DNA of 64,000 nucleotides, taken from contig NZ_NKRG01000005.1 of assembly GCF_003351105.1 (NCBI RefSeq), positions 124,001 to 188,000 on the forward strand. Direction: 5' to 3'. The position numbers and the translations under genes were made by a program. Shown here piece after piece: positions 26,298 to 33,686 of this stretch. Every line of letters starts with the position of its first letter. Position 1 is the stretch's first letter. The notes under the pieces were generated by a model. It made no database searches, had not been told where the DNA came from, and saw only the letters and a list, made by a program, of their open reading frames with translations. The DNA is from Thermosipho africanus Ob7 (GTDB lineage: Bacteria > Thermotogota > Thermotogae > Thermotogales > Fervidobacteriaceae).

Positions 26298-26690
26298 ATG
26301 GTTTTTAAAAAAACGATATTTAAATACGAAATAGCTGTCCCTTTTTTTGGTTTTATCCCAGATGATATAATGCCTGTTTGGAATTTTTACACACAAAATT
26401 TCTATCTATCTTCATATATTTGCCCAGAATGTGGAAAATTAATGATGAAAACAGTTTTTCCAAATGATTATCCTTTTGAAACAAACGATGGAATTAAAAA
26501 AGTTCCAAGAATATTTACATGTGGTGATTGCAAAACTTTACATATACCTGCTCCAGGGTATAAGCTTTCAAGTAATAATGGATATTACTACAAAGCTAAA
26601 AGTGATGAAGAATTTGAAAAAATAATTAAAAAGATTGATAAAAATGGTTCATTAATTGGTCGTCAAAATACACTATACAACGAGAACTAG
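26298..26690 (+). CDS. Zinc-ribbon protein downstream of zorB
   Basis: A 130-aa soluble protein. YICPECGKLMMKTV and FTCGDCKTLHIPAP supply four cysteines as two CxxC knuckles, so it should bind one zinc ion. The N-terminus (FKKTIFKYEIAVPFFGFIPD) is hydrophobic and aromatic but not a clear signal peptide. AAGGGGGTTATT precedes the ATG, 86 bp after zorB on the same strand. Whether it belongs to Zorya is unknown; it could be an accessory gene, an unrelated passenger or a regulator. Family not recognised. Confidence 0.65.
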   Translation: MVFKKTIFKYEIAVPFFGFIPDDIMPVWNFYTQNFYLSSYICPECGKLMMKTVFPNDYPFETNDGIKKVPRIFTCGDCKTLHIPAPGYKLSSNNGYYYKAKSDEEFEKIIKKIDKNGSLIGRQNTLYNEN

Positions 26691-26904
26691 TATTTAAAAA
26701 GTAATCAAAGAACTTGATAAAAAATATACAGCAAATATTAAATTTAAAATAAAGTGCTGTTATTAGAATGTACTCTTTCTTAAATACAAATATTTGTGTA
26801 ATGATGTAATTTTTGAGAATATTCCTAAAAATAAAGGAATTCTTATTATTAAAAATAAACAAATTACTCTTTTTTTATTTAGTGTAATAAGTAATTTCTC
26901 AATA

Positions 26905-27696
26905 TTAAGGTATCAATCCAACAATCACAGCAAATCTTTTTTTTGTCTTCTCTTTCCTATAGGAATAAAAATAATCTGTATTTCTATAAGTATCAATTAG
27001 TGATATTTCTATATTTCTAACTCCCATTTCATATATTTGATTTTCTGCTATTTTCCATAAATTGACAAAATATTTATCGTTACTTTCCATGATAAACATA
27101 TCACCAAACTTTTTTGCAAAACTTTCTGCTACATCTTTGCCTACTTCAAAGCTTTCTGGTCCAATAGATGGTCCTATACTTACAAAAATATTTTCTGGAT
27201 TGCTGCCGAATTCATTCATCATCTTAATAATAAGATATTTCGGCATATCAATCAATGTCCCACGCCATCCTGAATGGGCAACACCTACAACATTTTTAAT
27301 AGGATCATATGCAATTATTGGCATACAATCTGCATATTTGGTAACTAAAAATATTCCCTTTTCATCAGTAATGAGCCCATCTGTTTTACTAATTACATTT
27401 TCATAAAATTCACCTTTTAAGTTTTTACTAGTTACATATTCAACTTTGTTTTCATGAACTTGATTTGTGAAGATAAATTTGTTTAAATCTAGTCCTAAAT
27501 TGTCTGAAAGTAAAATATAATGATCTTTAAAATTTTCATTATTAAAAGACATGTCAAGCTCATCAATATTAAATTGATTTTTATTTACTTTTCGTGTTGT
27601 AACTATATGAAATAATTTATTAAACTGACATAAAAGGCTTGATCTACAAAGAAAAAGTCCATTTATTTCTTTGCAAACATAATTTCCTATTTGCAT
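26905..27696 (-). CDS. pgeF: Peptidoglycan editing factor / multicopper-type laccase-domain protein
   Basis: A 263-aa YfiH/LACC1-family protein (DUF152). Metal ligands are visible in TNQVHENKVEYV, TKYADCMPIIAYDP and VGVAHSGWRGTLIDMPKY. Members have purine-nucleoside phosphorylase/adenosine deaminase activity and in bacteria correct mis-incorporated amino acids in cell-wall precursors (known). Length is normal. AAGGGAGG precedes the ATG. It is the last gene of a minus-strand group that begins with the YhhN-type gene. Confidence 0.88.
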   Translation of the reverse strand: MQIGNYVCKEINGLFLCRSSLLCQFNKLFHIVTTRKVNKNQFNIDELDMSFNNENFKDHYILLSDNLGLDLNKFIFTNQVHENKVEYVTSKNLKGEFYENVISKTDGLITDEKGIFLVTKYADCMPIIAYDPIKNVVGVAHSGWRGTLIDMPKYLIIKMMNEFGSNPENIFVSIGPSIGPESFEVGKDVAESFAKKFGDMFIMESNDKYFVNLWKIAENQIYEMGVRNIEISLIDTYRNTDYFYSYRKEKTKKRFAVIVGLIP

Positions 27697-27709
27697 GTTA
27701 TTCCTCCCT

Positions 27710-27966
27710 TAAAGTAAAAATTTATTAACTAAAATATCTGCTATATCCCAAACTTTTATTAGTAATTTTTCATTCCTTTCAGTATTTGGGATTTCATTTT
27801 CTAGTTTATCTCTAAGTTTTTCCATATGTTTTTTCTTTTTATACATAAACGCCTATATGAGGTTCATTTGATTCTCTATAACTATTTTTTTCAAAAATTA
27901 TTGAACCATCAACTGTTGCATTTTGCAATGCAACCATAGTATCACACACAAGAATTCTTCCAATTT
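27710..27966 (-). pseudogene. Deleted C69-family dipeptidase (secernin-like)
   Basis: The N-terminal codons read ILVCDTMVALQNATVDGSII then FEKNSYRESNEPHIGVYV and stop. This is the start of peptidase family C69, whose catalytic Cys is in CDT and which normally continues KNSDREPNE. The following frame, KKKHMEKLRDKLENEIPNTE continuing RNEKLLIKVWDIADIL, resembles the C-terminal helix of such a protein and ends at 27710. Some 400 codons in between are missing, so the gene has been lost through an internal deletion. Confidence 0.7.
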
Positions 27967-27973
27967 ATTCATT

Positions 27974-29113
27974 TTAAAAGATAGTAGATAGAGCTATTAT
28001 AAGCTGAGCTAAAAAATACGTACCTAATATAATTATCTCAGAATATTTTATTTTTCTTACAAACTTTTCAATAGCAATTAAAAAATCGGAGAAAACAAAT
28101 AATCCACCTGCTAGTGGCAACATACATCTTAAATAATATATGTCTTTAAATGCAGGGGCAAATGTAAAGGAAAACATTATGCCAATGGCAACTGTATAGA
28201 CTAAAATTGGGAGTTTAAAGTTTTCAGCTTTTTTAAATAAAATAACAAAATTGAGAATTAACAAAATAGGAAGTATTATAAAAAATACTAAAATACTTGG
28301 AACACCAAATTTTATTAAAAAGGATAGTGAATAAAAGATATGACCAATTAGAAATGAAAACATTCCGTGTAAGAATTTATCTTCAAATTCTAAAAGAAAG
28401 TCTCCTATCATTCCAAAAAGCAGCCCAGTGACAATTAAGAATTCAGAACCTGAGGAGTTCAATAGTGCAATAAGAAATATTGTAAACGTTGTTAGCACTT
28501 TAAAAATGACCTTACTTTTTGGCATTTTCTTAATAAAAATTGTTAAAATAGCAAAAATAACAACTATTAAAGAAAAAGAAAACGTAGTAATAAGTTTTTT
28601 ATTTTTATGCCAACTAAAAAATTGTTCAACATCACTTCTAGTTCCAACAAGAACAGTGGGATAATAAGTTATATAGCTTGTATTAGGAAGAGGTTTATTT
28701 GAAAACATATGATTCCAGGTAGAAACGTATATTACCAATTTTTCTCCATCTTTTTCAAAGGTATTAGTTGATAATTCTTTGTAATTATGCAATTTTTCTG
28801 TCTGAAAATATGATTGAGAATTGCAATAATCATCTTCAAAAATTACTTTATCATCTAAAATAAAGAATGTTTCAATATCATAAAATCTTCCCCATTTAAA
28901 AAAACGATATATATCATAGATAAAATCAATAAATGGATTAGGATGATCTTCATCCCAGAAAACTACAGTAACTTCAAGTTTATTTTGATGTTCAAATGTA
29001 TAAATTTGATAAACCCCATTATTTTTATCAAAGATAGGTAATTTAATCTCGAACTGAATTGAAAAAAAGGTTGTTGTAATAATAACAAATAATATAAAAA
29101 TGATCTTTTTCAT
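27974..29113 (-). CDS. YhhN/TMEM86-like membrane protein with an N-terminal extracytoplasmic domain
   Basis: A 379-aa protein. It starts with a hydrophobic signal (MKKIIFILFVIITTTFFSIQ), followed by about 150 residues predicted to lie outside the membrane (INVLEITHER pattern not recognised; contains VVFWDEDHPNPFIDFI). Residues about 180-379 are seven or eight membrane helices with LFGMIGDFLLEFEDKFLHGM and FLIGHIFYSLSF, the GD and H pattern of the YhhN/lysoplasmalogenase family. The family hydrolyses vinyl-ether lysolipids in some members (known); the role here is unproven. The N-terminal domain is not usual for YhhN proteins, which average 200-230 aa. Confidence 0.7.
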   Translation of the reverse strand: MKKIIFILFVIITTTFFSIQFEIKLPIFDKNNGVYQIYTFEHQNKLEVTVVFWDEDHPNPFIDFIYDIYRFFKWGRFYDIETFFILDDKVIFEDDYCNSQSYFQTEKLHNYKELSTNTFEKDGEKLVIYVSTWNHMFSNKPLPNTSYITYYPTVLVGTRSDVEQFFSWHKNKKLITTFSFSLIVVIFAILTIFIKKMPKSKVIFKVLTTFTIFLIALLNSSGSEFLIVTGLLFGMIGDFLLEFEDKFLHGMFSFLIGHIFYSLSFLIKFGVPSILVFFIILPILLILNFVILFKKAENFKLPILVYTVAIGIMFSFTFAPAFKDIYYLRCMLPLAGGLFVFSDFLIAIEKFVRKIKYSEIIILGTYFLAQLIIALSTIF

Positions 29114-29172
29114 TCTTTTAATCCCCCTTATCCCCGTACGTTAATTATATCAAATGCATTAAATTAAAAAAA

Positions 29173-29192
29173 TTCCTCCTAATTAGGAGGAA
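29173..29192 (-). terminator. Terminator overlapping the stop of the 57-aa gene
   Basis: TTCCTCCTAA-TTAGGAGGAA is a perfect 20-bp palindrome. On the minus strand it is followed by TTTTTTTAATTT. The TAA stop of the small gene (29183-29185) lies in the palindrome itself. Confidence 0.75.
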
Positions 29193-29356
29193 GATTTCTT
29201 TTTCCTTTCAGAAACAACAAAAGTAATATAGTCGATTAAAAGTCCGACACCAATTCCAATTAATAATGAACCAACAAAATGAGAAGATGATTTAGTAAAA
29301 AATCCAATTCCTAACCCTAATAAGGTTGTAGCTCCAACAATTTCTCCCCTTTTCAT
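29183..29356 (-). CDS. 57-aa membrane protein
   Basis: Too short for most gene finders. It reads MKRGEIVGATTLLGLGIGFF, then TKSSSHFVGSLLIGIGVGLL and IDYITFVVSERKKKSSS. There are two glycine-rich hydrophobic segments and a basic tail. GGGGGCGGG precedes the ATG at 29356, and a terminator follows immediately, so it is a self-contained unit. It belongs to no family I can name. It could be a small holin-like or stress protein, but nothing in the sequence supports that. Confidence 0.65.
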   Translation of the reverse strand: MKRGEIVGATTLLGLGIGFFTKSSSHFVGSLLIGIGVGLLIDYITFVVSERKKKSSS

Positions 29357-29453
29357 AACCCGCCCCCTTGATATTATTAGTTAATTAAATTATAGCAAAT
29401 TAATTTATTATAAGTCAATAAATTAGTTTTTGCTGTTTTAATGTTTTGTTTTC

Positions 29454-29481
29454 TGGATGATATTAAAAATCGTTGAACAAA
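29454..29481 (+). repeat. 28-nt promoter motif, copy 2
   Basis: TGGATGATAT plus eight bases plus GTTGAACAAA, matching the 2262-2289 copy except at a few central positions; here the palindrome is TCGTTGAACAA. It lies about 190 bp before the secreted-protein gene at 29667 and could drive it with a long leader. The leader itself (29482-29666) is AT-rich and shows no obvious fold; it contains TATATATCTAC at 29549. Confidence 0.55.
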
Positions 29482-29666
29482 TATATATGTATATATTCAT
29501 CAAATAATTGGCTTTATTTGCGTATTCCCCTATTTATTACTCTATTTATATATATCTACCTATCTCATTTTAAATCTCTAAGCAACTTCTAAGCTAACTT
29601 TAAGTACTTATTAAGTATTTAATAGTATCATTAATAACGTCAATCAAATCATTTGGAGGTGTTATT

Positions 29667-30221
29667 ATGTTTAAAAAGTTTAGTGTTATCTTATTATCAT
29701 TACTTGTTTTATCAGCAAGTATCTTTGCATATGGGCCTTGGAGTAATTCTAATCAACCAAACAACGTACCACAGAATTCTTCTATCCCACTCTTTCAAAA
29801 TCTACCAAAAGATGCTAAGATTTCAGACATAACTTTCTCTGGTGTTATTAAAAAAATTAACTTAGTACCTGGTCAAGGCTCTGAAATTCTAATTGATGCT
29901 GATGGTGAGGAATACAAAGTTCATTCTGGACCTATTTGGCTTTTCAAAGATTATTTAGAAACTGGTAAAACTATCGAAGTTTCTGGAAAGTTAGTTACAC
30001 TTCAAGATGAAACATTTGTTGTTTTAGAAAAGGCAGTAATTGATGGAAATGAATTTGTAGTTAGAGAGAATGGATTTCCAACATATGCAAAAAGAGGCAA
30101 TAACCAAAGAGGTAATGTGAGTGAAAGAAATAACGTAGGTAGACCAACTCAAAATGGTAGGTCAAAAAGAGGCAATCAAAGGCAAGGTGGATACGAAAAC
30201 AGACCTTGTAGACAAAGATAA
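29667..30221 (+). CDS. Secreted OB-fold-like protein with Arg/Gly/Asn-rich tail
   Basis: A 184-aa exported protein with a signal peptide MFKKFSVILLSLLVLSASIF ending near AYG. Residues about 50-130 look like a small beta barrel (ITFSGVIKKINLVPGQGSEI, GKTIEVSGKLVTLQDETFVV), in the manner of OB-fold periplasmic proteins. From about residue 140 the chain is disordered and rich in Arg, Gly, Asn and Gln (RGNNQRGNVSERN, NGRSKRGNQRQGG). GGAGGTG precedes the ATG, and a terminator follows. Such a basic tail could bind acidic surface polymers or DNA outside the cell, but this is inference. Confidence 0.65.
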   Translation: MFKKFSVILLSLLVLSASIFAYGPWSNSNQPNNVPQNSSIPLFQNLPKDAKISDITFSGVIKKINLVPGQGSEILIDADGEEYKVHSGPIWLFKDYLETGKTIEVSGKLVTLQDETFVVLEKAVIDGNEFVVRENGFPTYAKRGNNQRGNVSERNNVGRPTQNGRSKRGNQRQGGYENRPCRQR

Positions 30222-30246
30222 TAGTTTATCCCCTCTTTAACTAAAA

Positions 30247-30273
30247 AACCTCGCCAAAAATGGCGAGGTTTTA
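30247..30273. terminator. Bidirectional terminator between convergent genes
   Basis: AACCTCGCCA-AAAA-TGGCGAGGTT is a perfect 10-bp hairpin, followed by TTT on the plus strand and by TTTTTTAG on the minus strand. It ends the secreted-protein gene and the DMT-transporter gene. Confidence 0.85.
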
Positions 30274-30296
30274 CTTTGTTAATAATCTATATATTC

Positions 30297-31160
30297 TCAC
30301 TTTTTTATCTTAACTCTTTCTAAAATTGGAGCTACAACAACAAATGAAAAACCTAAAACCTTTAAAATATTGAACATTTCATCAAAAAATATAAATGATA
30401 AAATACTTGCAAAAACAATTTCAAGTGGCATTATTAAAGATAAAGTTGTAGAATTAATTTTTCTTAATGAAAAATAATTTAGAGTTAAAGGAATCAATGT
30501 AGAAAATACTGCAAGTAGTAAGCCGTAAATGTAATAATCTGGTTTTAAAGAATACAATTCTTTATTTGCAAATAAGATTATAAAATACAAAATTGTTACT
30601 CCCAAAAATGTATAAAAACTGCTTTCAAATGGACTTAATTGTAGTTTTTTTATTTTATCCCCAACTAATGTAATAAACAATGCGTTAAAAATTGCTGCAA
30701 GGATAACTAATAAGCTTCCAAATACTAAATTTTCGGATCCACCTATACTTTTTTCTGCTAAATTTGATAATATTATCCCAGTAAAAGATAAAACTACAGC
30801 GAATAAATTAAATACACTGAAATTACCTTTATATATTAGTTTCTGAAATATTAATACAAATATTGGATTTGAGAAAAACAAAACTGTGGCATATGCCGGA
30901 TTCAGAAATCTTAACCCATAAAAGAAAAGATAAGCTGCAATTCCATAATTAACGATTCCAAAAATCCCAAAAAACAGTAAATATTTAATGTTAATTTTCT
31001 TTTTTAATAAAACAAAAAACAGTCCTGAAATAATGAGTGAAAAAAAGAATCTTAAAAACAATATCTGAAGCGCAGATGCTCCTACATTTAATGATAACTT
31101 ACCAAAAATAGAAGTTACTGATGATGAAAAAGCAGACATTATTGCTGTAATATAATGCAT
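30297..31160 (-). CDS. EamA/DMT-family transporter
   Basis: A 287-aa inner-membrane protein with about ten hydrophobic helices in two repeats of five, the EamA (DUF6) arrangement. Characteristic stretches are LFLRFFFSLIISGLFFVLL and LNPAYATVLFFSNPIFVLIF in repeat one and TTLSLIMPLEIVFASILSFI, FFDEMFN in repeat two. The family exports metabolites or amino acids (known); the substrate cannot be told. GGAGGAATAATT precedes the ATG. Monocistronic. Confidence 0.85.
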   Translation of the reverse strand: MHYITAIMSAFSSSVTSIFGKLSLNVGASALQILFLRFFFSLIISGLFFVLLKKKINIKYLLFFGIFGIVNYGIAAYLFFYGLRFLNPAYATVLFFSNPIFVLIFQKLIYKGNFSVFNLFAVVLSFTGIILSNLAEKSIGGSENLVFGSLLVILAAIFNALFITLVGDKIKKLQLSPFESSFYTFLGVTILYFIILFANKELYSLKPDYYIYGLLLAVFSTLIPLTLNYFSLRKINSTTLSLIMPLEIVFASILSFIFFDEMFNILKVLGFSFVVVAPILERVKIKK

Positions 31161-31256
31161 AATTATTCCTCCACAATTTCATAATTTTCTAATTTTCCAC
31201 TAATTTATTTTACCATTTATATATAACACAAATCTTAAATTTTTCAAGATTCATAA

Positions 31257-31285
31257 TTGCTAAATTTTACATTTAGGTATATTAT
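31257..31285 (+). promoter_or_regulatory. Promoter of the alpha/beta hydrolase gene
   Basis: TTGCTA at 31257-31262 and TATTAT at 31280-31285, 17 bp apart. The hydrolase ATG lies 33 bp further on, with AAAGGGGG as the ribosome-binding site. Confidence 0.5.
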
Positions 31286-31317
31286 TTTACTAGAAATAGC
31301 TTTAAAGGGGGAATTAA

Positions 31318-32247
31318 ATGATATACGAATACGATAAAACAATTCCATTTAATCTTGAAATTGAAAAATATGAAAACTATTCTCTACTAAAATTTGATAC
31401 AGTATATGAGCCAGACATTCCTGAATCAAAAAAAATCTATGTGTACAAATATAATTCAGAAAATCCATTGGGAAGATTAATATTTTTACATGGCATTGGA
31501 AATGGTCATATACCATATTTAATGTGGTTTGCTGAAAAGTTTTCAAAAATGGGACTTGAAACATACTTTTTAATTCATCCATACCATCAAAAGAGGGCCA
31601 AAACTGATTGGGAAGGCGGCGAACCGTTTTATCATCATTCACCAGCTCATTGTGTTGTAAGATTCCACCAAGCAGTTAAGGATGTTAGAAGAACAATTGA
31701 TTTAATTGAAGAGATAGAAAATAAATTACCTATTGGTATAATGGGCTTTAGCTTTGGTGGAATGATAGCTACTATAAGTATGGCTTTAGATAAAAGAATA
31801 AAAGCTGGTGTCTTAAGTTTTACAGGTGCTGATTGGCGATGGATAAATTGGTACTCGCCATATTTAGAACCAGTAAGAGAAGGATACAAAAAGTATAGCA
31901 ATGAATGGGGATGTAAAGATGAAACCAAATGTGTAAAATTAAGAGAAGAAAGTTTCAACAAATTAAATGAATTAAAAAATATAAATGAAATTTTTTCTTT
32001 AAAGCCTGGATGCTTTCACTACGATCCAATATCATACGCTAAATTTGTAGACCAGCCAGTTTTATTTTTTAAAGGGATGTTTGACAAGATAATGCCTAAA
32101 AATGCATCAAATAATCTATACAATAAATTACAAAATGCTAGAAAAGTTACAATACCTTCTGGTCATAAATCATCCTACTTTTTTAGAAGAGTAATTGCAA
32201 GAAAAAGCTTACATTTTTTCAAAAACACATTGAATAAAAAGTTATAA
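31318..32247 (+). CDS. Alpha/beta hydrolase (esterase/peptidase-like)
   Basis: A 309-aa cytoplasmic hydrolase. RLIFLHGIGNGHIPYLMWFA supplies the HG oxyanion region, GIMGFSFGGMIATISMALDK the nucleophile elbow (Ser in GFSFGG), FKGMFDKIMP the likely acid, and PSGHKSSYFF the catalytic His. The family includes esterases and abhydrolase-18-type enzymes; substrate unknown. Its end overlaps the end of the convergent TauE-type gene by six bases. Confidence 0.8.
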   Translation: MIYEYDKTIPFNLEIEKYENYSLLKFDTVYEPDIPESKKIYVYKYNSENPLGRLIFLHGIGNGHIPYLMWFAEKFSKMGLETYFLIHPYHQKRAKTDWEGGEPFYHHSPAHCVVRFHQAVKDVRRTIDLIEEIENKLPIGIMGFSFGGMIATISMALDKRIKAGVLSFTGADWRWINWYSPYLEPVREGYKKYSNEWGCKDETKCVKLREESFNKLNELKNINEIFSLKPGCFHYDPISYAKFVDQPVLFFKGMFDKIMPKNASNNLYNKLQNARKVTIPSGHKSSYFFRRVIARKSLHFFKNTLNKKL

Positions 32248-32979
32248 TATATATTTTATTGCTGAGATTACAATCATCAAAAACACAAATATTCTAACAA
32301 ATTTGGCACCTGTTTTTAGTGCTGTTTTTGTGCCTAAATTAGCACCTATCATTGTTCCTGCTGCAAGAACAAGACCTTTTAATATATCAACTTTCCCATT
32401 TAATAAAAAAATAAGAAATGAAAATACAGTATAATTTAAAACAACAAATACTTTTAAAGCATTAGTTTTAATAATATTATTTCCTTCAACCAATACTAAT
32501 CCTAGAATTAGAAAAAATCCTACACCAGCTTGAATAAAGCCGCCATAAAATCCTATTGCAAAAAATACTATAAAAGTGATTAGATAATTTCTTTTCACTT
32601 TTTTTCCCTCTTCCCATAGTTTTGGTTTATACAATATAAAAAAGCTCATAAACAAAAAAATAGTACCAATAATCTTTTCAAGAAGTTCTTTGTTTAAATT
32701 TAAGACAGTAAAAGTACCAAAGATTGCACCAATAGTTGCAGGCAAAGCAATTGAAAATCCCTCTTTTAACGTAAAAAGTCTATGTTTTTTAAAATTTTTT
32801 GTTGCAATTATGTTTTGAAGTAAAATACCTACCCTGTTAGTACCATTTGCTACAGAAATATCAAGTCCAAGCAGTGTTAATACAGGTAGTGTAAGCATTG
32901 ATCCACCACCAGCAAGAACATTTATAAAACCTGCTGAAATTCCTGCAAAAAAGAGAAATAAGTATAACAGTATTGCCAT
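32242..32979 (-). CDS. TauE/SafE-family sulfite/organoanion permease
   Basis: A 245-aa protein with about eight membrane helices. LLYLFLFFAGISAGFINVLA and GGGSMLTLPVLTLLGLDISV give the family's N-terminal GxGGG motif; GGFIQAGVGFFLILGLVLVE is the matching motif of the second half. Members export sulfite, sulfoacetate or related C-S anions (known). The promoter region carries copy 3 of the 28-nt motif on the opposite strand. Confidence 0.85.
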   Translation of the reverse strand: MAILLYLFLFFAGISAGFINVLAGGGSMLTLPVLTLLGLDISVANGTNRVGILLQNIIATKNFKKHRLFTLKEGFSIALPATIGAIFGTFTVLNLNKELLEKIIGTIFLFMSFFILYKPKLWEEGKKVKRNYLITFIVFFAIGFYGGFIQAGVGFFLILGLVLVEGNNIIKTNALKVFVVLNYTVFSFLIFLLNGKVDILKGLVLAAGTMIGANLGTKTALKTGAKFVRIFVFLMIVISAIKYIL

Positions 32980-33024
32980 TTTTTAGCCTCCTGCTTTTAT
33001 TTTTATATATTATACTATATTTTT

Positions 33025-33103
33025 TGGATGATATAAAATATTGTTGAACAAATATATGTGATAATATTTTTTATATTTAATCTTACATATAAATATATCT
33101 ACA
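33025..33103 (+). repeat. 28-nt promoter motif (copy 3) followed by the AAATATATCTACA motif
   Basis: The motif at 33025-33052 differs from the 2262-2289 copy at one position and contains the perfect palindrome TTGTTGAACAA (33041-33051). AAATATATCTACA follows at 33091-33103. Read rightward the motif would give a transcript of about 100 nt ending at the hairpin at 33129-33146, which runs against the winged-helix gene; read leftward it lies upstream of the TauE-type gene. Either use is unproven. Confidence 0.5.
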
Positions 33104-33122
33104 CAAACTACTTTATAAAAAC

Positions 33123-33153
33123 AAAAAAGCCAAGCGATTGCTTGGCAGTTTTT
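33123..33153. terminator. Terminator after the second winged-helix gene
   Basis: GCCAAGC-GATT-GCTTGGC at 33129-33146. T-rich tails are found on both sides (TTTTTTGT on the minus strand, AGTTTTTC on the plus strand). It mainly ends the leftward winged-helix gene. Confidence 0.8.
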
Positions 33154-33170
33154 CTTGTTGACAAAATTAT

Positions 33171-33626
33171 TCAATCATCAAACAGTTTTAATTGATCCTT
33201 CATAGCTTTTTCCTTTCTTGATTTAAACCTTTTTATAACAGATACAAATGTTTTTGAATTTTCATCCAGTACTAAATCATCAAATATTGATGATTCCTCT
33301 AAATCAACAAAAATAAATTCACCATTAACATATTCAGGAACATTTACAATATATTTTTGACCATATCCTTTCTTATTTTTTCTGGCAATTGGTACAATTG
33401 CATTTAATCTTTGCAAAAGCCTCATCGAAAGCTCAATAGTTCCATATTTAACACCGAAATAATCTGCTAAATCTCTATATGAAATCCATGGAGTCACCTT
33501 TTTACCAACTGCAATCGACATAGAATAAAGATATAAATACGCTCTACCAGCATTTGCTGGCCTTGCTTTCATTACAAATTGCATAACTGGCATTGGAACG
33601 ATAACAAATCTAGATTTTACTACCAA
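33171..33626 (-). CDS. Winged-helix-like DNA-binding protein, paralogue B
   Basis: A 151-aa copy of the protein at 2310-2765; the two align end to end without gaps. It starts at TTG (33626), seven bases after AAGGAG, with MVVKSRFVIVPMPVMQFVMK. The helix-turn-helix region is SYRDLADYFGVKYGTIELSM then RLLQRLNAIVPIARK and the wing GYGQKYIVNVPEY. It follows ftsI on the same strand with a strong hairpin between them (33647-33674) and ends in a terminator. Having a second copy directly behind the cell-division genes suggests, but does not show, a role linked to growth or division. Confidence 0.75.
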   Translation of the reverse strand: MVVKSRFVIVPMPVMQFVMKARPANAGRAYLYLYSMSIAVGKKVTPWISYRDLADYFGVKYGTIELSMRLLQRLNAIVPIARKNKKGYGQKYIVNVPEYVNGEFIFVDLEESSIFDDLVLDENSKTFVSVIKRFKSRKEKAMKDQLKLFDD

Positions 33627-33646
33627 TTTCTCACTCCTTCTTTACC

Positions 33647-33674
33647 ATGCAATATAAGTTTCCTTATATTGCAT
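33647..33674. promoter_or_regulatory. Strong hairpin between ftsI and the winged-helix gene
   Basis: ATGCAATATAAG-TTTC-CTTATATTGCAT is a perfect 12-bp inverted repeat in the 60-bp spacer. On the leftward transcript no T run follows, so it is not a terminator for ftsI; on the plus strand a T run does follow but nothing is transcribed toward it. It could be an operator, an RNA processing site or a stabilising structure. Confidence 0.5.
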
Positions 33675-33686
33675 TTTTTTGAATAT

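Noticed and set aside
26794-27000. A plus-strand frame with FENIPKNKGILIIKNKQI, like a GIY-YIG fragment
   Set aside because: Overlaps the end of pgeF on the other strand, no promoter or ribosome-binding site, and the match is too short to support.
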